From positions 206,745 through 264,121 of the forward strand of contig MU619242.1 in NCBI GenBank assembly GCA_025201805.1: a stretch of 57,377 nt of DNA. Direction: 5' to 3'. The translations under genes and the position numbers were made by a program. The DNA is from Parasitella parasitica (lineage: Eukaryota; Mucoromycota; Mucoromycetes; Mucorales; Mucoraceae). Positions 35,767-45,917 of the stretch are shown here, piece after piece (the first letter of the stretch is position 1; every line of letters begins with the position of its first letter). The notes below the pieces were generated by a model. It did not search any database, had not been told where the DNA came from, and worked only from the letters and a program-made list of their open reading frames with translations.

Positions 35767-36340
35767 CTAGTATTACCATGGTAGGCGAGACATTTCGATA
35801 CTCAGCGACAGTTCAGAAATTATTGGATTGATTCCAATTTGATAAAACTATATGATATAATCACAATAAACTAGGAAACGTAGTTCCTGAAGGAATTGAT
35901 ACTGAAGATGGAAGAGCAGTGCACTTTCATCAAGATATCCTAATCAATGTTTATTCACATAACATCTGATGTTTGACACTAATAGTAATATTTCAAGGAA
36001 CAGACTTATTCTATTATTTTACATCAAAGAGTAGATGTTATCAAGACGTCTCCCCGACATCCCGCAATCTGATCTCGATGTAATCTTTGAATAAGCCTAG
36101 AACCTTGCATGAGGTTCAATTACAACTTGTAGCTTATTCCTTATTTGTAAAGGAATTACCAACAATTAATATCATGATCCGTACATCGTAACTATGTTAG
36201 ATATGACATATGTAGCCCTTATATGGATACAACACAATGTATGAATACAATCAGATCATGTTGATATTTAATAATCAAACAAGATTATTGCTATGTCAAA
36301 CGTCAAATAAAAATAAATCTGCAGCAAAATTACACCTTAT

Positions 36341-36369
36341 TATACATACATCCTATAGATGTATGTATA
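36341..36369. repeat. Perfect 12-bp hairpin
   Basis: tatacatacatc, a 5-base spacer, then gatgtatgtata: perfect inverted arms of 12 bases. It lies within the presumed transposon and is AT-rich, so chance or cruciform-prone microsatellite origin is possible. Confidence 0.85.
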
Positions 36370-36540
36370 CATAATATCATTATGCTAGGGTTAGCATCAT
36401 GAGAGCTTTAACAAAGGGTTTTACTATCTAGAACCTGTGGAGTGTAAATCAGGATTACCTATGATATACCTTAGATAACAATATTAAGAGTGGGGCCTCG
36501 TATAAAATACCTATGAGATAACCTTGATAAAATAATGTCA

Positions 36541-36650
36541 GAGCAAGACCTCTATCTACATTTAATCGGCTAATCATTATGAATGGGAACCATTCATCGA
36601 TGGCCTTAGCTTCGCAATTGAGAGTAAGTAGAATCCAAATAGATGCTTCT
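36541..36650 (+). repeat. Right terminal inverted repeat (partial)
   Basis: Aligns directly with 22181-22290 and, reversed, with the inner part of 35183-35390. Similarity fades after about 36650, so the outer end, including the palindrome, is not preserved. Confidence 0.65.
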
Positions 36651-37032
36651 GTTTCCTCTCTTTTTATCAGCCGTATAAACTATTAGGGCACTGTTCAAAG
36701 CGATATAAAATCCTTTCGTCTCAAGAAATTGATCTATACAGCTCATTACCATTATTGCTGCGAACAAGTTGCGAGATATATGAGAAAAGGATCTTGGTTT
36801 GACTTTTAATTGTTTATTGAATACATAACTTGAGATTGAGATTGCCAAAAGCGCAAGTTGGGTTCTATCAAAAGCTCGAGATAAACCAAAGACATTTTTT
36901 TACTATCATGCGGTATTGTGCCCAACAAAAAGCAAAATCTTGTCTTGGTGGTACACACCTGGATAATACACACAGATTCATTCATCGTCGCACTGAATAA
37001 ACTCCTTTTGCTTCTTTGCTGAAACATAATTC

Positions 37033-38878
37033 ATGGTTTTAGTATACCTGGAATGCATTTTTACTTTAGTACAGTTTATGATTTTAATAGATGTACTAGT
37101 TTGTTCACCTGTTCATGATAGCAGCACAATTATTGCTATTGGCATTGATCTAAATCATATTTTCGACACAAATAGGTCGATTGTTAGAGTGGCTGCATCT
37201 TTTATCAACGAATCTGGCGCATTATCAGATACTATTACGACTATGTCTGAATTCAGTACTCTTACAGCACCTAATTTATCTGCTAATAGTGAAAGAAGCA
37301 TTAGCCCAAAACACATGCAAGTGTTCCTAGAAGCCTATCAATATATTGGCTCGCAGTGCACAAACGAGACTGATGGGTTTTTTTTTGTTAATAACGATCC
37401 GCTGGTTCTAGAAGAGAAATTGATTGAATTATTCAAGCGCATAAAATACACCACCCTGACAACTTATGGGCTTCCCAATGTTCGTAATATACTCCATCGA
37501 GCTTATCAAATATGTCCATAATAACCGTGCATTGTACATTTCCCAGGCAAAGCTCCATGCAGTCATCGTGGACAGCAGATATTCTAGAGGTTAGTGTACA
37601 TCATAATGAGTTTAGGCCACTGTCCATTGACTTTGCCTATGTAACAGCAAAGCGATCTTTGCTAGAAGCTGCCGCAAAAAGAGCAGGGCTTCCGAGTGTT
37701 CAGATTGTTGGAAGAGTTGTAGCAGCAGCCATGATTTGCGAGCAGGAAGAGATTTCAGAGGATCATTACTATCTGGAAATTCATTTTGATAAAAACAAAA
37801 TAGATATTGCTGTTATATTAGATGAAAATGGGGCAAATGTATTCGAGACATTAGCAGCTGAAAGGCTCAATTACACGGCAGACGGATCCGAGATCACGCC
37901 AATGTTGTCATCGTTACTGGATAGACTAATCCAAAATGCAGAAATCCCAGATGCAGGCCTGATTTATCAGGTAGCAATCACTTCATCCGAACCGCTGACG
38001 TTATCTCGGGCTCCACTTTTGCAGCAATTAGAAGCCCTTTTGAATAGCTATTTCAACGGTAGAACTTTGACATTCTGTAACTCATTAAATGGCGAAAGCA
38101 ACAGAATAATACCTCATGAACACAGACTTGCGTACAGTGCAGCGCAATACAGTCAATCAACAACAAAAAAGCAGCTTTATGACAGCCAGTGGAGCTGTTG
38201 CGTCGAGCTTTCCCCTATGCATTACGGGGTAGCCGTGGCTGGAGGACTGATTCAACCTATTATACCAATGAACAGCATTCTAAATGGACAAAAATCAGCC
38301 ATCTTCACCATCATCATGCCGCAGCAACAACAGCCAATCAAGATATCATTGTACAGGGGATTCAGACTGCAAAAGGCTCTTAATACGTACATTGGGTCGC
38401 TGGATTTCCAAAATGGTAAATTTAACGGGTCGAATGACAAACAGTTGTTTAACACTAATTCGATCATGCAACAGATGATCCATTGATTTTGGTCATTACT
38501 ATTGAAATCAGTGCTGATTCTGATGAGCTATTTTTAATCATCAAGGACTCAGTAGCAGGGCAAACTTATACCTCCACTTTTTCTAATGATAGACAAACTG
38601 TCGGATCAGAACTAGCGCAGTTTGATAAGAATTGGGACCCTGAGCAGTTTGATTTGAACCGATTTATCGATCAACAGTTGAAAGAAAAGGTTGATTTGAT
38701 TGTATCAAAGTATGTGTCGACAACAATTGACAGCTTGCAAGAGAGATTTTTCAAAAAGATGCGGTTTTTTCTTTTGCCAGCATCTAAGCGGCAGTACATA
38801 AACGATCTGATTTACAAATCAGATGGAAATAAGCTTACAACAACCGAGAAAAAGTTGCATTCCTTACCATTAGAATAG
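37033..38878 (+). CDS. Highly divergent Hsp70-fold protein with signal peptide
   Basis: Best model: exons 37033-37479, 37547-37589, 37648-38415 and 38475-38878, 553 aa. Read without splicing, the gene looks frameshifted near 37512. Removing 67- and 58-bp introns restores the Hsp70 order: 'AKLHAVIVDSRYSR' then 'AKRSLLEAAAKRAGLPSVQI', matching the Hsp70 AVVTVPA...QR...AGL segment. An N-terminal hydrophobic stretch (about 1-25) suggests ER entry. Hsp70 nucleotide motifs are degenerate: GIDLGTT reads 'GIDLNHI', the DLGGGTFD segment reads 'EIHFDKNKIDIAVI', and NEPTAAA reads 'GRVVAAA'. The C-terminal half keeps a shortened substrate-domain-like part ('NSILNGQKSAIFT', 'PIKISLYRG') and ends without HDEL/KDEL. 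It is probably a non-hydrolysing relative; function unknown. Hsp70 kinship about 80 percent sure; exon 1 donor (GTTCGT) weak. Confidence 0.75.
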
Positions 38879-39042
38879 ATTAAAAACATGACCAATTCGT
38901 TCAGTCTTTCTCATCTCTCCTCCCCCCCCTTTTTTTTCTGTAATAAAAACACATGTATAGAGTTGTTTCCAAACATACGAAAAAGATGTTTAATGATATT
39001 AAATAATGGAGAATCTATGTTGTAGTACAGTCTATTTGCGTA

Positions 39043-39524
39043 TTAGTTTGCCATGATTACAGTTCGAAGTATTAACTTTGTTGACTCTATACGCTCTATT
39101 GTAGCGATGTAAACCATGTTAATAAACAAGAAGGCATTAAAACAGTTTTGTTATTTACCTGATGTCCAGTAGACTAATCTATTTGGGCTTGTTGATGAAG
39201 AGGGAGCTGTAATGAATTTTTCATTCATTCCTAAATGCATATATTAGATGGGCCAAAGCATTGCATTGGATCAATTGCTTGCACTTACCATTTTTCTGAC
39301 TTTTATGCGTTTTAGACCTGTAAGCGCTACGAGTCAGTGTCTAAACAGCAAGAAGTATCAAACACAACTTACTTGGACTTTCTCTTTCTCTTCTTTTCTT
39401 TCGATTTTGTGGATGCCACTGATTTTTGTACCTTCTCGGCATGCCCAGCATGAATCGTGTTTAGCTTTAATCTAATCTTTAAGCTTGGGGTAGTGGTAGC
39501 GGTGATGTTATTGTCCTTTGTCAT
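39043..39524 (-). CDS. Small Lys-rich protein gene, exon structure uncertain
   Basis: Several exons with good splice signals lie on the minus strand downstream of a TATA-like box (39604-39613). From the ATG at 39524 the frame reads 'MTKDNNITATTTPSLKIRLK', then a Lys-rich stretch up to donor GTAAGT near 39371. Later segments read 'SKTHKSQKNG' (or, in the other phase, 'LKRIKVRKM'), then 'MNEKFITAPSSSTSPNRLVY' and, after a 63-bp intron, 'ERIESTKLILRTVIMAN' with stop at 39043-39045. The last two exons join cleanly, but the phase between exon 1 and exon 2 does not fit both, so an intron border or the start is wrong. Basic, Lys-rich and small: possibly a nuclear protein. Not recognised. Confidence 0.4.
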
Positions 39525-39603
39525 ATTAATATGCAAATAGTGATAATCAAATAATGTTAATTAAGCAGAATAAAAACCAAATAAAAATATAAAAAAAGGT
39601 GTG

Positions 39604-39613
39604 ATTTTATATA
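39604..39613 (-). promoter_or_regulatory. TATA-like box for the small Lys-rich gene
   Basis: On the minus strand TATATAAAAT lies 80-89 bases before the ATG at 39524, a plausible core promoter. Confidence 0.35.
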
Positions 39614-39714
39614 GTTCATGGAAAAAAAGGTGGTTGCTTCATTGTTATTAAATGAATGTGATCATATTACTCCTTTTTTCTTTTTCTTTATTAATAATTG
39701 CAATAAGATCCGTC

Positions 39715-41269
39715 TCATTGTTTCTCTCTAAATAATAAAGGTATTCTATAATCAGGGGCTGGTGAATTACCAAATATTCCCAATAAAAGCATGATATGAC
39801 AAGCTGCCAATGTCCAAGAGCTTTTAACGGTAGAAGGGAACGTTAGCCAGCAGCCTTCAATAGTGACAAAAATCAAGATCCGAGAGGTTGACTTGAGTCC
39901 CTTTTCTGTGGAGAGCCAAGCACACTGCCATAGCAAGTAAGGAAGTGTCTGAAAGTACCAAGAATAGAATTGATAGTGCAAAGACCTAGCAAACAAAATG
40001 CCAATAAAGTTACTTGTAAACATCATTGAAATAATGTCTTGATAGACAGTTGTTAGTGTCGTCTCAAGGCAATGTACAAACACAGACATACCATCGTTGG
40101 ACACAGGGATCTCATGATGACGAGAGAATCCCTTTTTTAATACATGCATCAAGCCTCCTTTACTACAAAATATAAATAAATGTTACAACAAAAATTAATT
40201 GCACATATCAATATACTCATACGGCCCACACCAAATAAAGATAATGAACATCAGCAGCGTGAATCCATGGCCTATTAACAGCTCCTTTGCAAACCAATTT
40301 GACACAAAGGTCTCCTCAGTCATCATTCTCCAGTTCACGGTCCACTGATAATCAAAGACCCGGCGAAACTCGAATGCTTTCGAAAAGTAAGAGACTGGAT
40401 GTTGATTCAAAAATGGATAAGCTATCGCTAACTGAGTCAATGCAATCAATCCCAATTGTCCCAACGTCTTGTAGGCGCCCAAAACCTGCCACAGAATAAT
40501 CCCAAATGCAGGGAAAAACAGCAGCACGTTCATCTTGATTGACAATGCTAGACTGTACAGCAGCGAACTTAACGTCCATTTACGGTAAAGCATGGCCAAT
40601 AAACAAGCAAACATAAAGAGCATCGCAACAGGGTCATTGAAGCATCGCAGCAGGAATATTGAATGGAGTCGTTTCGAACAACCCAGCAGCAAAATTATGT
40701 ATGGCGGTACCTTTTTTGATTGTCTGTAAATGGCACATACAACCAACTGACTAAGCAAGTACAAAAATTCAAAGATATACTGTGCTAATCGAACGTCTTT
40801 TCCATGGTCTGTCAGGTAGTAAAGCAAAGAATAAATGTACACAAATCCAGCAGGATACCTAAACGCAATTTGGTCAGCTACATGCACTCTAACGCCTCAA
40901 GGGCACCCACTTACACCAATGGTCCTGTATCGCCCTTGAGTTTTGTATAATCACGCTCGCCCATAATGAACCCTTCAACTTCTTGCATGTAAGCAATCCA
41001 GTCAATTTCTGTGTCTATGAATGACATGAGCAAGCTGAGGGAACGTGTGAGTTTTTATATACGTTACAAGCTACTTTGCGGATGATTAGAGTGCTCAGAA
41101 CGAATTCGCCAAACAAAAATAGCATGGCCAGGTGCCAGAAATACTTAGGATCGCATAGCAGTTTAAATGGCAGTCTAAATATGTCTTTAACTTTGTAGGT
41201 TTTGCGAGATTCGCTGATGTCTCTTGGCGTATGCTTCTTTTTCTTTTTTGCTTGCTGTACTCTCAGCAT
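39715..41269 (-). CDS. ALG3: Dol-P-Man:Man5GlcNAc2-PP-Dol alpha-1,3-mannosyltransferase
   Basis: Five exons on the minus strand (41269-41068, 41014-40915, 40858-40217, 40162-40092, 40037-39715) join in phase and give 445 aa, the usual Alg3 size. The enzyme adds the first Dol-P-Man-derived mannose to the N-glycan precursor in the ER lumen. The hallmark '[16 protein letters not shown]' follows the first membrane helix, with 'GDTGPLVYPAG', '[17 protein letters not shown]', '[14 protein letters not shown]' and '[20 protein letters not shown]' further on. About ten hydrophobic helices are visible. Intron 4 (40038-40091, 54 bp) is stop-free and a multiple of three; splicing it restores family length. 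I chose Met at 41269, just before the basic arm; an upstream in-frame ATG at 41383 exists. Confidence 0.94.
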
Positions 41270-42795
41270 GCTTGTAGTGGAGAAGAAGAAGGCTGCAAAT
41301 AAATTATGTACCACATGTGCGACAATAAATAGTCCGTTCATCGTGCCTTTGTATCTTTTGGTTTTTTTTTGGATTCCCAACATTGTCTTTACGATAGGAA
41401 TTGACGAGACCTGATTTATAGCTGTTTGTTACTTCTTTGCATGCAGTACCTGATGGGTCATGAGCGGGGTCCACCTCTTTCATTCAGCAAGCAGAACAGC
41501 AGCCCCGATGGAAGCAAAGGTACCTCCTCAACAAATATGAGTATATCTCATTCATCTTCATCTATTTGAATCAATGCACCTCTATATTGTCAAATCAAGT
41601 CCCCAAAAAAATATAAAATAAAAGCCTTTCTATGTATTTTTCTGTTTATCTTTATTTTTAATGCGATTGTGGGTAATAACTTTCTGGTATTTACCTAGTC
41701 GCGAAGGATGTAAATTTTTTCCGGGGCTGATGCCATTGGTAAGTGCACCCTCTATAAAATCAACTCTTCTGTTTTTGTGTTGGTCGGTTCAATATAGCCT
41801 GCTTGATAAGCGTTTGTTTGAAAATTGATACTCAAAAAAAAAAAAAAAGGTATATGGACTAGTGGTTTTAAAGAGTACTAGAAAGTGTCAAGTCTTCATA
41901 CTGTACTGCATATGTTAAGACCATCATTTAAAGAACAAGTTACTGACCCCTTAGACATGTCATCGATGATTATATTCGGGTGCCATGCCTGGACTATTGT
42001 TAATTTGCACCAAGCAGGCGAGCAAGCATGAAGTGGGAGTCTGTTTTTTTCTTTCATTCATTCAAAATGCTACCAATATTTATAAAAGTTTATGGAATTT
42101 CGACCTTAAGCTTCAGTGTATCAATATCCCGGGTAATCTTTTGTAGAAAAAGAAGAGCTGCAAATGCTGACATGTCTTTACATTCAAATGCTTGTTTTTT
42201 TTGCTTGCTTCCTTTTCTTTTGGCAGATTTGTAGATGCCACCCTTTTATTTTGTCTACTTGGTAATAAAATCAGGCCATCAAAGCCAAAAAAAAAAAAAA
42301 AAAGAAGCGTTCCATCTATATCGTACTTCACCCGACATTCGTTAGTTCAGGGTAGGACCCTTTTATTTTTGTAATTCCCTTCCATTGGGAAACTGAGTAT
42401 TTCAGCAAATAGAAATTCTTTGTTTTCAATTTTTTTCAACAGACTTGGGCTTCCAAAAGAAATGATACAGGGTTTCCCGTAATAACCCTTAAACCTAGAT
42501 GGACCCTTGATATTGAATGCCGATGAATTCCTTCACATAATAGGGCAAACAAAGAGAATTTAAGTTTCAGATGCTTCGATTACATAAGATGCCACCAATG
42601 ATATCATGCTACAGATGTTGGACCCTTGGGCTTACTTAATTTACAGTGTCCCGTCCCCGTCACGGAGGATTCTCTTGATAAACCTCATGTTCCATATAAA
42701 AAGGTCATGTCGTTCGAACCCATTTTTCTTCCTCTTCTTTCCTTTTCTCTCTGCTTTATCCAAAAACTTCAAAAATATATACATCTACATACGCA
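41270..42795. other. Divergent promoter region ALG3 / GlcNAc-6-P deacetylase
   Basis: 1.5 kb between divergent starts, holding both promoters. A 42-codon ATG-started frame at 41441-41569 is Ser-rich and coding-like, but I cannot tell whether it is used. The rest is AT-rich with an A tract at 42286-42303 and no recognised gene. Confidence 0.5.
42695..42702 (+). promoter_or_regulatory. TATA box of the GlcNAc-6-P deacetylase gene
   Basis: TATAAAAA lies about 95-100 bases before the ATG at 42796, followed by a CT-rich leader. Typical placement for a fungal core promoter. Confidence 0.5.
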
Positions 42796-44248
42796 ATGCC
42801 TTCATCTGAAATTAGCCCTTCTGACAAGATTTATAAAATCGTAAATGCAAGACTCCTGCTGAACCATGAAATTGTCGAGGAATCATACTTGTGGTTTCAA
42901 AATGGCAAGATTATCCACCCCCAAAATCTCTTTTTCTCTGCTCGTCGTGATGCTGACGAGATCATTGATGCAAAGGGTCTTTTGGTTGTTCCTGGCTTCA
43001 TCGACACCCAAATCAATGGCGCTTACGGCATTGATTTTGCTGATTACGAAGAACCCGTCGAAGTCTTGAAAAAGAACATCGACACTGTTGCAAAGGGACT
43101 CTTGCAATATGGCTGTACCGCTTTTTGCCCAACCGTTGTCAGCTCTTCCAGTGCTGTTTACGAAAAGGTAAGGTTTTCTACTGATAGTAAAAAAAAAAAA
43201 AAAAAGACAAGTAGGGATTCTAAAAACAAATGGTCTGTGTAATCTAGGTCCTTCCTTTATTGAACCCTCGCAAGGGAAGTGCCACTGGTGGTGCTGAAAT
43301 TCTGGGCGCACATGTCGAAGGTCCTTTCATTTCTGTGCTAAAGAAGGGCGCTCATAAGCAAGACGTCTTTAGAACTGCAAAGAATGGCATTCAAGATTTT
43401 GATGATGCCTACGGATCTGAACTTAAGAAGGGTAACAAAGCTGTGAGTATTATGACTGTAGCTCCAGAGATTGAAGGCGTTTGTGATGCTATTCCTGACT
43501 TGGTGGCACGTGGTATTACAGTTGCTATGGGTCACTCTGCTTGTCGCATTGCTGATGCTGAAAAAGCTGTTACTAATGGTGCAAACAGTATCACTCATTT
43601 ATTCAACGCTATGCAAGCAGTAAGTACGACGACGTGTATTCGTCATAGAAACAAGTTTCGCTAAAATAGATCCTTGCATAGTTCCATCATCGTGATCCTG
43701 GTTTAATTGGTGTTCTCGGTGCTGCTGATCTGCCTATCCCTGAAAAAGCCAACCGCCATCCTGCTTCTTCAAACACTTCGCCCGATCGCACAAAGCCTGA
43801 TCCTCGTCCATTCTATGGGCTTATTTGCGATGGAGTTCATGTTCATCCTAATTCTATTCGCATTGCTTATTATTCTCACCCCACAGGCGCTGTCTTGGTA
43901 ACTGATACTTTGTCCGCAATGGGTCTTCCAAAGGGCGATTATGTTCTTGGGGGTTGCGAAATCGAAGTTGACGAGAAAGGCGGGGCATATCTCAAGGGTA
44001 CAAAGACTTTGGCTGGCAGCACAGTTACCATTGACGAATGTATCCGCAACTTTCAAAAATTCACTAATTGTCCTCTGGTTGAAGCTATTGAAGCAGCGAC
44101 TCTTCATCCTGCTCGTTTATTAGGTATCGACAAGCAAAAAGGTACACTGAACGTTGGTGGCGATGCTGATTTGGTATTTTTGGATGATTCTGAAGGCGAC
44201 ATCCGTGTGAAACGAGTTTTTGTTGCTGGTGAAGAGGTGAAGCGTTAG
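42796..44248 (+). CDS. DAC1: N-acetylglucosamine-6-phosphate deacetylase
   Basis: Three exons (42796-43167, 43248-43619, 43682-44248) join in phase 0 and give 436 aa. The enzyme removes acetate from GlcNAc-6-P to give glucosamine-6-P, a cytosolic step in amino-sugar use and chitin recycling. It belongs to the amidohydrolase fold. Visible motifs: 'GFIDTQINGAYGIDF', 'HVEGPF' (metal Glu), 'MGHSACRI' (metal His), 'THLFNAM' (metal His), 'DGVHVHP' and the catalytic Asp in 'LVTDTLSAMG', then 'TLAGSTVTIDECIRNF' and a C-terminal strand domain 'GTLNVGGDADLVFLD'. Intron 1 holds an A17 run. Full length for the NagA family. No other GlcNAc pathway gene is nearby. Confidence 0.95.
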
Positions 44249-44469
44249 ATTTGTTTTCTTAATCCCTCAATGTCGACATCTGACAATTTTTGTACTGTTA
44301 AAATGCTAATCCACCCATCCCATTTCTTCTATCCTTTCTTATTTACCAATATCTATTATTTGCTATTATATACACACACACTTTTTTTTTTCTTTTTTTT
44401 TTTTTCTTTTCTTTTTTCTTTTCTTTGTCGTCTAAATGACATGAATAAAATTATAGTTTTCATGATAAT

Positions 44470-45897
44470 TTAGAATGTGTACATGTCCTTTTGCTGTTTT
44501 GTACGTTTGACTTGATTGTCAATGTCTGCCAATTGTTTGCCTAGTCTAGTGTATTGATCTGTCGCAGTTTTCAGTTTATTGCGGAATTGAGCTTCCATCG
44601 GTGTTCCTTTGTTGCGTCGTAATGCTTCTGTGGCATGCGAATATTCAATTTTGGCTGTTTCAAGCTTTGTTTGAAGTTTTGCTCTAGTTTGATTTGCTTG
44701 GCGGGCACTTGTGGATTTATTTAGTCGCTTTTGAGCTGTGGTTCCAGGTTTCTCTTGATTTGATGGCTGATTTCCGAGTAGCGAGTTCATCAATCCGAAC
44801 ATGTCGTCTCCTTGTTGGTCTGTTTTGCACGGGTCTTTGGACGTCTTTTGTCGAGGCTGCTTCGTCTTCTTTTTATGGCCTAAACCGGGTCGTTGATCCA
44901 AAGAATTTCCTGCGTAGGGTCGTGCCTCAATAGGCTCCAATCGCCCTTTCCCGTCTAATCCTAAACCTTGTCCCTGTATATGCAGTACATGTATGAGGCA
45001 TTGCATTGAAATTGCTCGACATCAACACTGCCTTACTTGAATGTAACCCATTTTTTTCATCATTTTTGCTGCAAATCCCGTAGTATGTGATTGCCAACAT
45101 CCAAATGCATCGTAAGACCGACTAGCTATAACAGGATGGATGACATTGCCTTCTTTGGCTGAATCATCATCCGTACTATGTCCACAATCAGACTCGCTCC
45201 ATTCGCCCATGTCCTCGTCATCGTCCTGTGCATTTTCGTCGTCCAAAATGCTCTTGTATGGCATAATATGCTCCATGTCTACACGAATACGTTTCTTTGA
45301 ATCTTTCAATCTTACTCGCCACCGAGGTCCATGCAGCTGGTCTATAATGTTTCCTAATAGCCATACATCTTGTGTGTCTGTTTCTTTGCACCAAACCCTC
45401 TTTCCGTATTGTAATTGAGCTAGCAGTTTATCCACGTCATGTGTTTCCAATGCTTCAAAGGGAACCACAAAGTCAGAAGATGAGGTATAGCCATGGCTGT
45501 AAGAACAAGACTCTTTTCTGCAGGTGGATTGACTGAAATATGCGCTGCACGGAATCGTATCAGTCGTGATGGGAGTCAGTATGAGCACTTGCGTTGTTGT
45601 TTCTGTGAAATCTAACACGATGCTAGGTAGTAGAACCATATCCTGTTTATACGGGAGAGCAATTGCACACTTGTCGCCCACACTCAAGTCGCCAGATCCA
45701 CCCCCTTCTTTTAAAGATGACTTTGTAGGGGAACAGGTCGCCGCCTCTGCGGTTGTGGTTGTATCAGCTGCGGATTGCGCTTGTTGGTACTGTTCAATCA
45801 GGTCCAGTATTTCAGGTGTCAAATGTTCGCTTTCTAACAAATTCAAAATGTCCTGTTCTGTCAATAACGCAGCATTCGCCTCTTCGGCAGCGCTCAT
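44470..45897 (-). CDS. CCCH zinc-finger and G-patch protein (ZGPAT-like)
   Basis: Two exons on the minus strand (45897-45037, 44973-44470) join in phase 0 and give 454 aa. N-terminal acidic/Gln helices (1-50) precede a Tudor-like region and a CCCH finger of spacing C-x8-C-x4-C-x3-H ('CSAYFSQSTCRKESCSYSHG'). A second Tudor-like stretch ('QYGKRVWCKETDTQDVWLLG') and an acidic patch follow. The G-patch spans the intron: 'GFAAKMMKKMGYIQGQGLGL', then 'RPGLGH'. The C-terminus (about 370-454) is a long charged coiled coil. This order matches vertebrate ZGPAT, a nuclear RNA- or DNA-binding repressor and splicing-associated protein. The start lies six bases from an N gap, so the promoter is partly missing. 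Confidence 0.88.
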
Positions 45898-45902
45898 TCT
45901 TT

Positions 45903-45917
45903 NNNNNNNNNNNNNNN
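45903..45917. other. Assembly gap (15 N) upstream of the ZGPAT-like gene
   Basis: Fifteen N just before the start of the minus-strand gene at 45897, next to an A-rich stretch. The 5' UTR and core promoter of that gene are incomplete here. Confidence 0.99.

Larger units (their letters stand above)
35183..36650. mobile_element. Probable non-autonomous DNA transposon with long inverted terminal repeats
   Basis: Bounded by 35183-35390 and, in inverted orientation, 36541-36650. These align at about 75 percent by eye over 110 bases, including 'taatcggctaatcatt' and 'aagtagaatccaaatag'. The outer about 100 bases of the right repeat seem lost or strongly diverged. A third copy lies at 22181-22395. 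Inside is a decayed minus-strand reading frame (35497-35766) and a perfect 12-bp hairpin (36341-36369). No intact transposase and no clear target-site duplication were found. Superfamily unknown. Confidence 0.6.
34616..37032. other. Intergenic region holding an inverted-repeat element
   Basis: 2.4 kb between CDC6 (starts 34615, minus) and the Hsp70-like gene (37033, plus). 34616-35182 is the CDC6 promoter with no other features recognised. 35183-36650 is a probable transposon remnant with inverted terminal repeats. 36651-37032 is the promoter of the Hsp70-like gene. Confidence 0.6.

Noticed and set aside
37381-37389. T9 run as the cause of a frameshift in the Hsp70-like gene
   Set aside because: The frame is coherent on both sides of the run; the apparent shift lies downstream and is explained by introns.
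42113-42331. Minus-strand frame with Lys-rich segment resembling the small gene at 39.0-39.5 kb
   Set aside because: Only a short Lys/Ser-rich likeness (GTGGCATCNACAAA...); no splice context or upstream match, so likely composition.
42701-42715. tRNA-like B box (gttcgaaccc)
   Set aside because: No T-arm stem, A box or acceptor stem can be paired around it. No tRNA, rRNA or CRISPR was seen in the window.
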